Shown piece by piece: positions 17,018 to 24,665 of a stretch of DNA of 33,168 bases. Source of the stretch: Pandoraea horticolens. Lineage in GTDB: Bacteria > Pseudomonadota > Gammaproteobacteria > Burkholderiales > Burkholderiaceae. The translations under genes and the position numbers were made by a program. The stretch covers positions 1-33,168 of the forward strand of contig NZ_CABPSM010000028.1 of assembly GCF_902459555.1 (NCBI RefSeq). The letters run 5' to 3'. Each line of letters opens with the position of its first letter. The stretch's first letter is position 1. The notes under the pieces were generated by a model that saw only the letters and a list, made by a program, of their open reading frames with translations, was not told the DNA's origin and did not search any database.

Positions 17018-17758
17018 TTACTGCGATGCTGCCGGTGCCGACGCCGCGGCCGATTCAGCGGGCTTTGCGGCGATGGCGGCAGCGGCTTGCTGCTCGTCAA
17101 ACTTGCCCTCATAGAGCTTGTCGCCGTACTGCTGCGCGATCTGCTCGTACTTCACGCGAGCCTGACTGGCGAACGGCTGACGCGCCGCGATCACGGTCGC
17201 CACATCCATCGTCTCGAACGCCGTCAGAATCTCTTGCCCGACGGCGTAAAGACGATCGTTCTTCTCCTTGCACATCGTGAGCGCGACACGCTGCGCCGCA
17301 CTCTCGTCGGCGAGATGCTTGCGCTGCGCATCGGCCTGACGCGCGAGCTTGAGCAGTTCGTCGTAGGCATTGCGGTACTGGGCAATCTGCGCGTTGGCCT
17401 TATCGGCCACCGCCTTCACTTCCGATTGCGAACTCCGTGCATCCTGCGAGAGACGCTCGCGCGCCTGACGCTCCGCGGCCAGTTGCTTCTGCGCGTCTTC
17501 CAGCGCCTTCTTCAGCGCCTCCGGAGAGTCCTTCCCCGGCGCGCCGGCCGTTGCGCCACCAGCCTTGAGCGCAGCCAGTTCGTTCTTCGCCTGTTGGAGT
17601 TGCTCGGTCGTGCTGCGTAGTTGCGTGCGCAGACGCTCTTCCATACTCGGCGCGCCCTGCGGCGTCTGTGCCGAGGCGGCCGAGCACACGGCAAGCAACA
17701 CCGCGGCGGCCACACCCGACGCCAGACGCGACATCGCGCGTGGGGGCTGTTGACTCAT
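17018..17758 (-). CDS. Periplasmic coiled-coil protein of the TPS/TonB locus
   Basis: This 246-residue protein has its ATG at 17758, 5 bases after a strong AAGGAGGT ribosome site that overlaps the end of the porin gene (stop at 17769). Residues 1-30 are a signal peptide ending SAASA-Q. Residues about 40-165 are charged heptad-like coiled coil (EERLRTQLRSTTEQLQQAKN, LEDAQKQLAAERQARERLSQ). A C-terminal domain at about 170-230 contains a single Cys (TMCKEKNDRLYAVGQEIL) and is followed by an Ala-rich end. I do not recognise a named family. The position suggests a periplasmic spacer or adaptor between the TonB/ExbBD machine and the outer membrane, but this is inference. It is almost certainly co-transcribed with the porin gene. 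Confidence 0.85.
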   Translation of the reverse strand: MSQQPPRAMSRLASGVAAAVLLAVCSAASAQTPQGAPSMEERLRTQLRSTTEQLQQAKNELAALKAGGATAGAPGKDSPEALKKALEDAQKQLAAERQARERLSQDARSSQSEVKAVADKANAQIAQYRNAYDELLKLARQADAQRKHLADESAAQRVALTMCKEKNDRLYAVGQEILTAFETMDVATVIAARQPFASQARVKYEQIAQQYGDKLYEGKFDEQQAAAAIAAKPAESAAASAPAASQ

Positions 17759-17768
17759 GACCACCTCC

Positions 17769-19631
17769 TTAGAATCGCGCGTTGACTTCGATTTGCAGCG
17801 TGTCGATCGACAACGGCGCGCCATAGACTTCCTTCGTCGAGAGCCAACGGCCCGAGAGCCATGCGTTCTTGTCGAAGGCATACGAAGCGCCGATGTAGTA
17901 GCCCTTCGCGTTCGTGCCGCCACCATGGAACGTCGAGTCGTTGTAGGCATCGGGCACGGCATCCGGCTCGATACGCTTGTAGCCGAACAACACGTTCCAG
18001 TCGCCGCGCGAGGCCATGACCGGCTTGCCGAAGGTCGCCTGGAACATGTAGGCGTTCGGGCCGCTCTTGAAGTTGGCGCGCGTCGCTTCGCCCGCACCGA
18101 AGTTGCTCACGATGCCGCCGTTCGCGCGCCCCCACATCTCGCCTTCGTTGTAGGCCAGGTTGCGGATGTAGTTCACGTCGAAGCGCAACGGATAGCGGCC
18201 AGCCAGCATCGTGTCCCAACGCGCCGACAGGTCGAGCAACTGGAACTTCGAGGCATAGCCGACATACTGCGGTTGCGCCGTATTGGCCGGGTCAAGCGGG
18301 TTGAGCGCGATGTTACGCAACAGCATGAGCGTATTGCCCTTCTGCATGAACGCCGGGCGTGACCAGTCCGAATCGCAGCTCGTCTGGCCTGCATAGAGCG
18401 CGCAAGGCGACGACAGTTGCCCAGTGATGTTGCGGAAGTCGAAGTAGCCGACCGTGCCACGGAAGCTGTTCTTCGAGTCGAGCTTCCAGTTCGCGCCGAA
18501 CTGCGTGCCCAGCATCCACTTGGTCTGGCTCGACATCTTGCTCTGGCTGTTCGACGGCGAGTTGTCGCCCGAGTATTCGAGCGGGATGAAGCCGAGCGAG
18601 CCGAACAATTCGACGTTCGGGTTCTGCGGCAGCACCTTGTTGAACTGGGCCGCGATGCCGTCAACGTTCAGGTCGTTGGAGAACAACATGTCGCTCGTGA
18701 CGTACGGCGGGGCGAAACGGCCGCCGGTGAACTTCACCCAGTCGAACGGCTGATACGACATCCACATCTGGTCAAGCCACACGCTCTTCTTGTTCAGGCC
18801 GCCGCCCAGCGTGGAGTTGGTCGAGACGGGGCTGTCGTCGTTGCTGGTGGCCAGCCGCACGCCGGCTTTCACCTGCTCGGACACGTCCGCGAAGATACCG
18901 AAGCGTGCACGGGCGCGGAACTGGTTGGTGCGGTTCTGCGTGGTGTTGAGCAGCGGTGGGAGTGTGAGGTTGGTGTTCGAGTTCACGTCGAAACCATTGC
19001 CCTTGTTGATCTGCGCCCAGTCGATCTGCGTGTTCGTGTTGCTGCTCGAGTAGAAGCGCGACTCGTTGCGCAGGCGGAAGTCGCCTTCGACGTGAATGCG
19101 CTTGGTCCACTCGGGTGTTTCGTTCGGTGCTGCCCAACCTTCCGTCTTGGCCTGCGCCATCACCTCGCTCTTCACCTCGTCGCGAATCTGATCGCGCGTG
19201 GTCTGCGAGATGTACGGAACGCGCACATCGCCCGGCTCACCGCCGGGCACGGCCGCTGCGGCCACCACAGGCGTTGCGGCTGCCTTCTGAGCCGCCGCTG
19301 ACGCCGCGTACGCTTCCGTTTCGGCTTGTGCAAGCAAGGCTTCGCCGGTGGTCTTGTCGATCGCGCCGCTCTTGATGAGGCCGCGAATCAGCTTGACCAT
19401 GGCGGTCTCTTTCGGGGCAGGCTGCGCCTGTGCGTGGGCCAGGCCCGCGGCGCCCAGCAGCGCGAGCGCCAGCGCCACAGCGCCTGCGGTGCCCGCAGCG
19501 CGTGGCGCATGTCGGTGCGCGAGCGCGTCGGTCATACGTTCCAGTGCTTTCATTTTGTGTGTGACTTTTGCGTAAAAAGGAAGTCCTGCTTGTGCCGTAT
19601 GCGGCGTGACGGGCGTCGTATTGCGCTTCAT
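17769..19631 (-). CDS. Putative outer-membrane porin of the TPS/TonB locus
   Basis: This 620-residue protein is read from the ATG at 19631, which overlaps the TonB stop as ATGA and so is likely coupled to it. That start gives an unusually long leader before the hydrophobic core (AVALALALLGAAGLAHA); the ATGs at 19553 and 19535 would give a conventional signal peptide but have no better ribosome site. After export, residues about 75-115 form a helical, alanine-rich segment. From about 165 onward alternating beta-strands begin (RIHVEGDFRLRNESRFYS, NQFRARARFGIFADV) and run to a C-terminal phenylalanine (QIEVNARF), the signature of an outer-membrane barrel. The pattern is that of the 'putative porin' family (Porin_5 type). 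No plug or TonB box is evident. Its link with ExbB/ExbD/TonB is by operon only. The substrate is unknown. Confidence 0.8.
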   Translation of the reverse strand: MKRNTTPVTPHTAQAGLPFYAKVTHKMKALERMTDALAHRHAPRAAGTAGAVALALALLGAAGLAHAQAQPAPKETAMVKLIRGLIKSGAIDKTTGEALLAQAETEAYAASAAAQKAAATPVVAAAAVPGGEPGDVRVPYISQTTRDQIRDEVKSEVMAQAKTEGWAAPNETPEWTKRIHVEGDFRLRNESRFYSSSNTNTQIDWAQINKGNGFDVNSNTNLTLPPLLNTTQNRTNQFRARARFGIFADVSEQVKAGVRLATSNDDSPVSTNSTLGGGLNKKSVWLDQMWMSYQPFDWVKFTGGRFAPPYVTSDMLFSNDLNVDGIAAQFNKVLPQNPNVELFGSLGFIPLEYSGDNSPSNSQSKMSSQTKWMLGTQFGANWKLDSKNSFRGTVGYFDFRNITGQLSSPCALYAGQTSCDSDWSRPAFMQKGNTLMLLRNIALNPLDPANTAQPQYVGYASKFQLLDLSARWDTMLAGRYPLRFDVNYIRNLAYNEGEMWGRANGGIVSNFGAGEATRANFKSGPNAYMFQATFGKPVMASRGDWNVLFGYKRIEPDAVPDAYNDSTFHGGGTNAKGYYIGASYAFDKNAWLSGRWLSTKEVYGAPLSIDTLQIEVNARF

Positions 19632-20353
19632 GGCCTGCGCCCCCGGATGCTCATCGACAGCGGAAAGCGCAGCGACGCCGGCGGCTTCTCTTCCGCACGG
19701 AAGTCGCGCAACATCGCGAGCACTGCATCGTCGATCGCCGCGTTACCAGTGCCCCGCACCATCTGGGCGCGCGTGGCGCGTCCGTCGGCGTCGAGCCAGA
19801 GATCGATGCGCACGTCGTCGAACGCCAGCGTGCGAGTGCGCTGATCGCGCCCGAACGCCTGTTGCAACGAACTGGCAAGCCATGCGCTGTATGAGCGGCT
19901 GCCCAGCCCGCCGCCGCCACCGGTCATGCCGCCGCCGCGGCCGGCGCCAATGCCGAACGCATCGGTGCCGGCTTGCGCATCGCCGTTGATCGTCACGGCG
20001 TCGCCGAGATCCTTGGTCGGGCTTGGCGGCGCATCGTCCTTTGGCGGCTCCACGGGGTCGGCCGGCTTCGGCTCGACGACTTCGGGCTTGATCTTCTCCG
20101 GCTGCGGCTCAGGCGGCTTCTCCTGCGGCGGCGGGGGTGGCGGAGGCGGCGGAAGCATGAGCATCGGCGGGGTATTGACCTCGCGGCGCGTGCTGGCCTT
20201 GTCGGTGAGCAGGTGCCAGAAAAGGGCAATCAATCCGAGCACGACAAAGCCACCAACGATCCATCCGCCGCGCCGGCGCAGCAGTGCGAGCGACGGACTG
20301 GGCGGCTGGGTGTCGGGCCGCACGGGGCAAGACGCGAAATCGCGAGGTTTCAC
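19628..20353 (-). CDS. tonB: TonB-family energy transducer
   Basis: This 241-residue protein couples the proton-motive force captured by ExbB/ExbD to the outer membrane. It starts with GTG at 20353, six bases after AAGGAG, a site that overlaps the ExbD stop (TAAGGAG). There is one membrane segment (about 31-49, WIVGGFVVLGLIALFWHLL). A proline-rich periplasmic rod follows (about 62-113, with nine consecutive prolines and EKPPEPQPEKIKPE), then a glycine-rich linker (about 133-150) and a TonB C-terminal domain at about 152-238 (YSAWLASSLQQAF, VRIDLWLDADGRATRAQMV, AIDDAVLAMLRDF). The YP motif of siderophore-type TonBs is not seen. No TonB-dependent receptor is encoded in the window, so its partner may be the porin, TpsB or something elsewhere. 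It is translationally coupled to the porin gene (ATGA). Confidence 0.92.
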   Translation of the reverse strand: MKPRDFASCPVRPDTQPPSPSLALLRRRGGWIVGGFVVLGLIALFWHLLTDKASTRREVNTPPMLMLPPPPPPPPPQEKPPEPQPEKIKPEVVEPKPADPVEPPKDDAPPSPTKDLGDAVTINGDAQAGTDAFGIGAGRGGGMTGGGGGLGSRSYSAWLASSLQQAFGRDQRTRTLAFDDVRIDLWLDADGRATRAQMVRGTGNAAIDDAVLAMLRDFRAEEKPPASLRFPLSMSIRGRRP

Positions 20354-20363
20354 GCTGCGCTCC

Positions 20364-20774
20364 TTACTGCGGCTTGCCGGTCACGAGGCCGACCTGGTTG
20401 AGATCGATCCGGCGCAGCAGGTCGAGCACTTCGACGACCTTGGCGTACTGCACCTGCGCGTCGCCGCGCACAATCACCGGGAAATCGGGCGTGACCGCCT
20501 TCTCCGTGCGCAAGCGATCCTCAAGCTCGGTGAGCGTCACCGGATAGGCGTCGAGAAACACCTGACCGGCGTTATCGACCGTGATCGCCTTGGTCTTCGG
20601 CTTCTCGAGCGCCACCGATGAGCTGGCCTTCGGGAGATCGACCTTGATGCCGGGAATGCTGGCGTTACTCGTGAGAATGAAGATCACCAGCACCACCAGC
20701 AGCACGTCGACGAACGGCGTGATGTTGATGCCGCCCGAGCGCTTCTTCGCGGCGAATCGCGTTGCGTTTGCCAT
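20364..20774 (-). CDS. exbD: ExbD/TolR-family biopolymer transport protein
   Basis: This 136-residue inner-membrane protein is the proton-channel subunit that works with ExbB to energise TonB. The hallmark INITPFVDVLLVVLVIFIL spans about 17-35 and contains the membrane aspartate (Asp23) that carries protons. A periplasmic domain follows (LPKASSSVALEKPK, LEDRLRTEKAVTPDFPVIVR, VEVLDLLRRIDLNQVGLVTG). Length and layout are normal. The ATG at 20774 follows a GAGGA site, 12 bp after the ExbB stop, and the gene is followed after 10 bp by TonB, so the three genes form a tight operon. Confidence 0.96.
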   Translation of the reverse strand: MANATRFAAKKRSGGINITPFVDVLLVVLVIFILTSNASIPGIKVDLPKASSSVALEKPKTKAITVDNAGQVFLDAYPVTLTELEDRLRTEKAVTPDFPVIVRGDAQVQYAKVVEVLDLLRRIDLNQVGLVTGKPQ

Positions 20775-20786
20775 GATTCGTCCTCG

Positions 20787-22559
20787 TCAGGCGCGTTGCA
20801 GCACGGGCTGACGGCGGCCTTCGCCCTGCTCTTCGGCGAGGCGAGTCGTGAACTCGTCGACGAACACGGCCATGTCGGCGGAGAGCGCATCCGAGCGCGA
20901 CACCAGCCAGTTGTAGCCGAACAGTGCGGGAATAGCCACGCCGAGACCGGCGGCCGTACACAGCAGTGCGGCGGCCATGCCCGGCGCGACCGAGTTGATG
21001 TCCACCGCGCCCGCCATAGCGGCCACGACGAACACCAGCATGATCCCGATCACGGTGCCGAACAGACCGACATACGGCGCCCCTTCGATGGACGTCGAGA
21101 GCCAGTTCATGCGTTTGCTCATGTCTTCGACTTCGCGCACCATCGCACCATCCATCGACGCGCGAATGGCGCCGATGGTCGCTTCGGACACGGCGCTCGT
21201 GTCGTAGCCGAGTTCGTGACGGCGATGCAGTTCGCTAAGCGCGACCTCGTACAGACGCCACAGCGGCGATTGGTCTTGCACGTCCTCCGGCACACGATTC
21301 GTACGCGCGATCTGGTCAAGCGGTGCGCCCGAGGCTTCGCGAAAATGCGTCATGAATGTGCTGTTGGCGCGCGCCTTTGCGGCGTAGCTGCGGCCCTTCG
21401 TAATCATGATGAGCCACGAGACCAGCGCCATCAGACCCAGCACACAGACCACCACCCAGGCGTCGACCGGCATGGCCGCGAGGATGAAGGCGAAGTGGCT
21501 CTTGCCCGCTTGCTGCTCATCCGGACCATAGGCAATCAGGCGCGATTCGGCACCTTGCGAAACGGCATCCGTCTGAAGCAGCGCGGCGCTGCGGGCGACC
21601 TTCGACAGACGTACTTCGTCCACCGCACCCGAGAAGCGAGCGAGGCTGCCCGAGGCGCCTTCGACGTCGCCGCCGAGGACCGCGGGCGAATTCAGCGCGG
21701 GCAATGCCACCGCCAGCGTGGTAGCCGCGTGACCGCCGACATAGAGCGTGACCGACTTGCCGTCGGCCGTAACCGCCAGATGCGACCACTTCCCGGCTTG
21801 AATCGGCTGCCCCGGCTGACTGCGCTGAGTCCCCACCTGCACGAACGGCACACCCTGATCGACACCGATCACCAGATCGCCGCCACCGTCGCGGCGCACA
21901 TAGATCGCTTCGTTCGCGCCCAGCTTCTCCGGGTGCACCCATGCCGAAAACGTGAACGGGCTGCCGGCGGCAAGTGCGAGCGACGGCGAAGCGGGCAGCA
22001 CGATCGGCGAGGCGCCGGCTTGCGCGCCCTTGCCGATGATCGCGCCATCGAGCGTGACGACCGGGTTCTGGCCGTTGTTGCCGTAAGCGGTCGTGTCGCG
22101 CGCGGGCACGTTCGATTCGCCGAAGTGGTACACGGCGGTGTAGTCCGGATCGAACACACGCTGACCGTTCCCCGCCGCAGGGGCCTTGCGGTTGCCGTAG
22201 TACATCCAGACCTGTTGCTTGGCGCCCGCGGTGACGGCGGGCACATCGACCCACACAAGCGCGATGCCCAGCACCGGATCGAACTGCTCGATCTGGTGAT
22301 TGAGGACCGTCTTGTCATCGGCCGCCACGAAGCGCAGGTCGGCCCCGGTTTCGTTCACGCCTTCGAAGCTGAAGTTGCCGGTGTGCAGACGCAACAGCAT
22401 CGGCACCCGGCCGGCGTCGCCCGTGATGTTGCCGCCTTGCGGGCCGGCATCGATGGTAATCGGCTTGCGGTACGCCCAATCCGGTTGCCACCAAGCGTGC
22501 GCGAGCACCGGCATCAGCGTGCCGATCAGCGCAAGCAGGAATGGAAGAATGCGTCGCAT
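20787..22559 (-). CDS. exbB: ExbB/TolQ-type proton-channel protein with periplasmic DUF2341/LamG-like extension
   Basis: This 590-residue protein starts at the ATG at 22559, eight bases after GGAGAAA; a frame extension to 22613 lacks support. Ordinary ExbB is about 220-250 residues. Here a signal peptide (1-22, ending LAHA) is followed by a DUF2341 domain at about 30-130 (WWQPDWAYRKPITID, LGIALVWVDVP, VWMYYGN). A LamG/concanavalin-like lectin fold comes next at about 165-325 (FTFSAWVHPEKLG, WSHLAVTADGKSVTLYVGG, GAVDEVRLSKVARS). A membrane segment lies at about 365-392, and the ExbB core at about 440-575 holds two more membrane segments (YVGLFGTVIGIMLVFVVAAM and APGMAAALLCTAAGLGVAIPA). The extension faces the periplasm and may bind glycan or envelope components. 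ExbBs fused to DUF2341 are known in proteobacteria. The gene lies 137 bp after TpsB and just before ExbD. Confidence 0.92.
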   Translation of the reverse strand: MRRILPFLLALIGTLMPVLAHAWWQPDWAYRKPITIDAGPQGGNITGDAGRVPMLLRLHTGNFSFEGVNETGADLRFVAADDKTVLNHQIEQFDPVLGIALVWVDVPAVTAGAKQQVWMYYGNRKAPAAGNGQRVFDPDYTAVYHFGESNVPARDTTAYGNNGQNPVVTLDGAIIGKGAQAGASPIVLPASPSLALAAGSPFTFSAWVHPEKLGANEAIYVRRDGGGDLVIGVDQGVPFVQVGTQRSQPGQPIQAGKWSHLAVTADGKSVTLYVGGHAATTLAVALPALNSPAVLGGDVEGASGSLARFSGAVDEVRLSKVARSAALLQTDAVSQGAESRLIAYGPDEQQAGKSHFAFILAAMPVDAWVVVCVLGLMALVSWLIMITKGRSYAAKARANSTFMTHFREASGAPLDQIARTNRVPEDVQDQSPLWRLYEVALSELHRRHELGYDTSAVSEATIGAIRASMDGAMVREVEDMSKRMNWLSTSIEGAPYVGLFGTVIGIMLVFVVAAMAGAVDINSVAPGMAAALLCTAAGLGVAIPALFGYNWLVSRSDALSADMAVFVDEFTTRLAEEQGEGRRQPVLQRA

Positions 22560-22582
22560 GGCTGTATTTCTCCGTTTATGCC

Positions 22583-22611
22583 GCCCGGCGCGTTGAATTG
22601 GCGCACCGGGC
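22583..22611 (-). promoter_or_regulatory. Hairpin in the TpsB-ExbB intergenic leader
   Basis: Arms GCCCGGTGCGC and GCGCCGGGC (minus strand, one bulged base plus a mismatch) enclose a loop of about 9 bases. It lies between the TpsB stop (22697) and the ExbB ribosome site. No T-run follows. It could be an mRNA processing or stability element that sets different expression of TpsB and the ExbB-ExbD-TonB genes. Confidence 0.35.
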
Positions 22612-22696
22612 ATCAGGTCGTGAATGTTGTGTCGTGAAATTCGGATGTGTCTTTTCCGGGCCGTTGGCAGGTCGCCTTATTCGCTCAATCGCTCAC

Positions 22697-24382
22697 TCAA
22701 TACGTCGCGGTGACGCTGAAGTTCAGCCGCGGCTTGTAGCGCTCCGTGCGCGGCCCGTTGGTCAGCGGATACGCAGCGTCGACGCGCCCCGTCACATGCG
22801 ACGTCAGACGCAGCGACGACCCCACACCGACCGACGCCAGCGAGTAACGCGAGGTCTGCTCTGGCAACGCGTCGCGCAGCCCCAGCCGCGCGCCGTCGAA
22901 GAACGCATACGCGCGCCAGTTCGAGACGACCGGGCCTAGCAGCGGAATCGGCGGCGTACGCCATTCGATGGAGCCGACCACGCCGTAGTCGCCGGTCGCT
23001 TCGGCCGAGAGGTAGCCGCGCACCGAGTTCATGCCGCCACCGGCGAGTTGTTCGTTGGAGATCAGCGGCGAATCGGTCATCTGCGTGGCAACGCGCGCCG
23101 CGAGTTGCCAGCCGCCGCCGAACGTGTAGGTGCCGTTCGCATCCGCACGCAGCACCATGAAGCTGGGCGACGCCTTATAGCGCTTCGCGTCGAACTGGGC
23201 CGGGCTGCTGCCATAGCCGAGGAAGCTCGACATGCCCGAGACGATCGACGTATTCAGACCGGCGCTCAGGTCTTCGTCCTGATAAAAGCCGCTATAGCCG
23301 AGCGTAATCGGCGCGTATTTGAGCGGCACCACATCGCCGGCGGTGCCGAAGCGGGTGGTTTCCGTGTTGTCCTTGAAGTCCACACCAAGGCTGAAGGCGT
23401 GATACCAGGCGCCGGTATCCGGCACGGTGTAGGTCGTCTTGACGCCGATCGCGTGCCCCTTGCCGAGCACCGTAGTGCCGCCGGTAGTGGCGACATTGCT
23501 GTCCGACTGATAGCCGTTAAGTTCGAGCGTCCAGGGCGAAGACCCGAGCGGCGCCACATACGACCCCGACCACACCTTGCTCTGGCTGAAGTCCTGAGGT
23601 GCACCGAAGAAGCTCATCGACACGCGATGGCCGAGTTGCCACAGGTTGTCGTAACCCACCGACGCGAGCATGCGCAGCGGCTTCGTATCGGCGCTGCGGT
23701 CGTTGTTCAGGCTGAAGCTCGCGCGCCACGGGTTGGTGTCCTCGACCTTGAGGTCGACGTCCATCGTGCCGGGCACCGCCCCTTGCTTGACGAGCGGCAC
23801 TACCTGTTGCTCGCCGGTACGGTTCAGGGCCGTGAGTTCCGTCTGTGCGGCGTTGAAATCCGGCACCTTGCCCTCGGCCAACGACGGCACGCGATCACGC
23901 ACCTCGCGCGGCGAGTGGTATTCCGAGCCGACCACGCGCAGACGTCCCAGCTTGGTCTCGCTCACCTTGAGATAAACCACGCCGCCCGTGACCTGCTGTT
24001 CCGGCAAATCGACGTACACCGACTGATAGCCCTTGGCCTGATAGGCGGCGAGCAAGGCGTCGCGTGCGGCTTCGATGTCGGCGAGCGTGCGGTTCGGCCC
24101 GAGATACGGCGTCACGGCCTTTTCGATCGTACGGACATCGAGCACCGTGTTGCCGCGCACGACGTACTCATTGATGTTGACGGGCTTCTGCGCGTCGGCA
24201 GACTTTTCCTTCGCTGGCTCCGATCCTGTCGCGCCTGCCTGCGGCTTTACCGCAGGCGAATTGTCCGGCCGGTCTGCTTTGGCTTCCTGAGCAATCGCAA
24301 CGCCATGAACGGTTCCGCCCAACGTGACAGCGCACACTGCCGCCCAGCGCAGCCACAGCTGGTTCGTTTTCATCAAACGCAT
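22697..24382 (-). CDS. TpsB outer-membrane transporter (ShlB/FhaC/HecB family)
   Basis: This 561-residue protein is a two-partner-secretion transporter that threads an unfolded TpsA across the outer membrane. Residues 1-31 are a signal peptide (ending AIA-Q), followed by a Pro/Lys-rich linker to about 67. POTRA-1 lies at about 68-142 (VNINEYVVRGNTVLDVRTIE, ..AYQAKGYQSVYVDLPEQQV) and POTRA-2 at about 143-214 (KLGRLRVVGSEYHSPREVRD). A 16-strand-type barrel runs from about 215 to the C-terminal tyrosine. The VRGY motif of the conserved loop 6 is at 454-457, and FFDGARLG follows some 40 residues on. Length is normal for the family. ATG at 24382 is taken; another at 24373 would shorten it by three residues. 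It is the first gene of the minus-strand operon and diverges from the small exported protein at 24666. The only TpsA in the window is the giant one, nearly 10 kb away on the same strand, so the pairing is by inference. Confidence 0.93.
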   Translation of the reverse strand: MRLMKTNQLWLRWAAVCAVTLGGTVHGVAIAQEAKADRPDNSPAVKPQAGATGSEPAKEKSADAQKPVNINEYVVRGNTVLDVRTIEKAVTPYLGPNRTLADIEAARDALLAAYQAKGYQSVYVDLPEQQVTGGVVYLKVSETKLGRLRVVGSEYHSPREVRDRVPSLAEGKVPDFNAAQTELTALNRTGEQQVVPLVKQGAVPGTMDVDLKVEDTNPWRASFSLNNDRSADTKPLRMLASVGYDNLWQLGHRVSMSFFGAPQDFSQSKVWSGSYVAPLGSSPWTLELNGYQSDSNVATTGGTTVLGKGHAIGVKTTYTVPDTGAWYHAFSLGVDFKDNTETTRFGTAGDVVPLKYAPITLGYSGFYQDEDLSAGLNTSIVSGMSSFLGYGSSPAQFDAKRYKASPSFMVLRADANGTYTFGGGWQLAARVATQMTDSPLISNEQLAGGGMNSVRGYLSAEATGDYGVVGSIEWRTPPIPLLGPVVSNWRAYAFFDGARLGLRDALPEQTSRYSLASVGVGSSLRLTSHVTGRVDAAYPLTNGPRTERYKPRLNFSVTATY

Positions 24383-24496
24383 ATAGAAGACTCTGCTTTG
24401 TTAGGTCGACGCGGCCCTGCCCGATGCAGTGCCCCCGGTGGCCTGACGATTACCCGCGCATACCGCTACACCACGGGTATCGCCCGGCCGCACGCA

Positions 24497-24527
24497 ATCC
24501 GTGTCGACATTCCTCACGAATACGGAT
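24497..24527. promoter_or_regulatory. Inverted repeat in the divergent TpsB / small-gene intergenic region
   Basis: ATCCGT (24497-24502) and ACGGAT (24522-24527) are perfect inverted arms separated by 19 bases, a span of 31 bases. The 283-bp region between the two divergent genes must hold both promoters. This could be a shared operator, but short arms make chance possible. Confidence 0.25.
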
Positions 24528-24561
24528 ACCTAGACGTCCGGGAGCGCGACCGACTAACGTT

Positions 24562-24577
24562 TGTCACGAGAAATTCA
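24562..24577 (+). promoter_or_regulatory. Candidate ECF-sigma promoter motif in front of the small exported gene
   Basis: TGTCACGAGAAATTCA differs at only two positions from TGTCACGAAAGATTCA (minus strand 13590-13575) in front of the giant TpsA gene. If TGTCAC marks the -35, transcription would start near 24597, exactly at the first base of the hairpin leader described separately. Confidence 0.45.
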
Positions 24578-24596
24578 TCTTTCTCGAAAATCGCAC

Positions 24597-24650
24597 GGAC
24601 TGACGTATGCTTGCTCGGTCGGAGTCCTGATGGACTACCCATCATTTTTT
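24597..24650 (+). promoter_or_regulatory. Attenuator-like leader of the small exported gene
   Basis: Three alternative stems are visible. Stem 1 pairs GGACTGAC (24597-24604) with GTCGGAGTCC (24618-24627), with a 2-base bulge. Stem 2 pairs GGAGTCC (24621-24627) with GGACTACC (24632-24639) around loop TGAT, with one bulged A. Stem 3 pairs TGATGG (24628-24633) with CCATCA (24639-24644) around loop ACTAC and is followed by TTTTTT (24645-24650), an intrinsic-terminator layout. Stem 2 excludes both 1 and 3, so forming stem 1 would allow termination and forming stem 2 would prevent it. The ribosome site GGGGAGG follows at once. There is no obvious leader-peptide gene. Confidence 0.45.
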
Positions 24651-24665
24651 GCGGGGAGGCAGGCC

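Noticed and set aside
16226-17620. 464-codon plus-strand frame with Leu/Arg-rich segments
   Set aside because: It lies opposite the YbjN and coiled-coil genes, which have clear domains and ribosome sites.
17769-19631. TonB-dependent receptor
   Set aside because: There is no plug domain or TonB box; the pattern is that of a simple porin.
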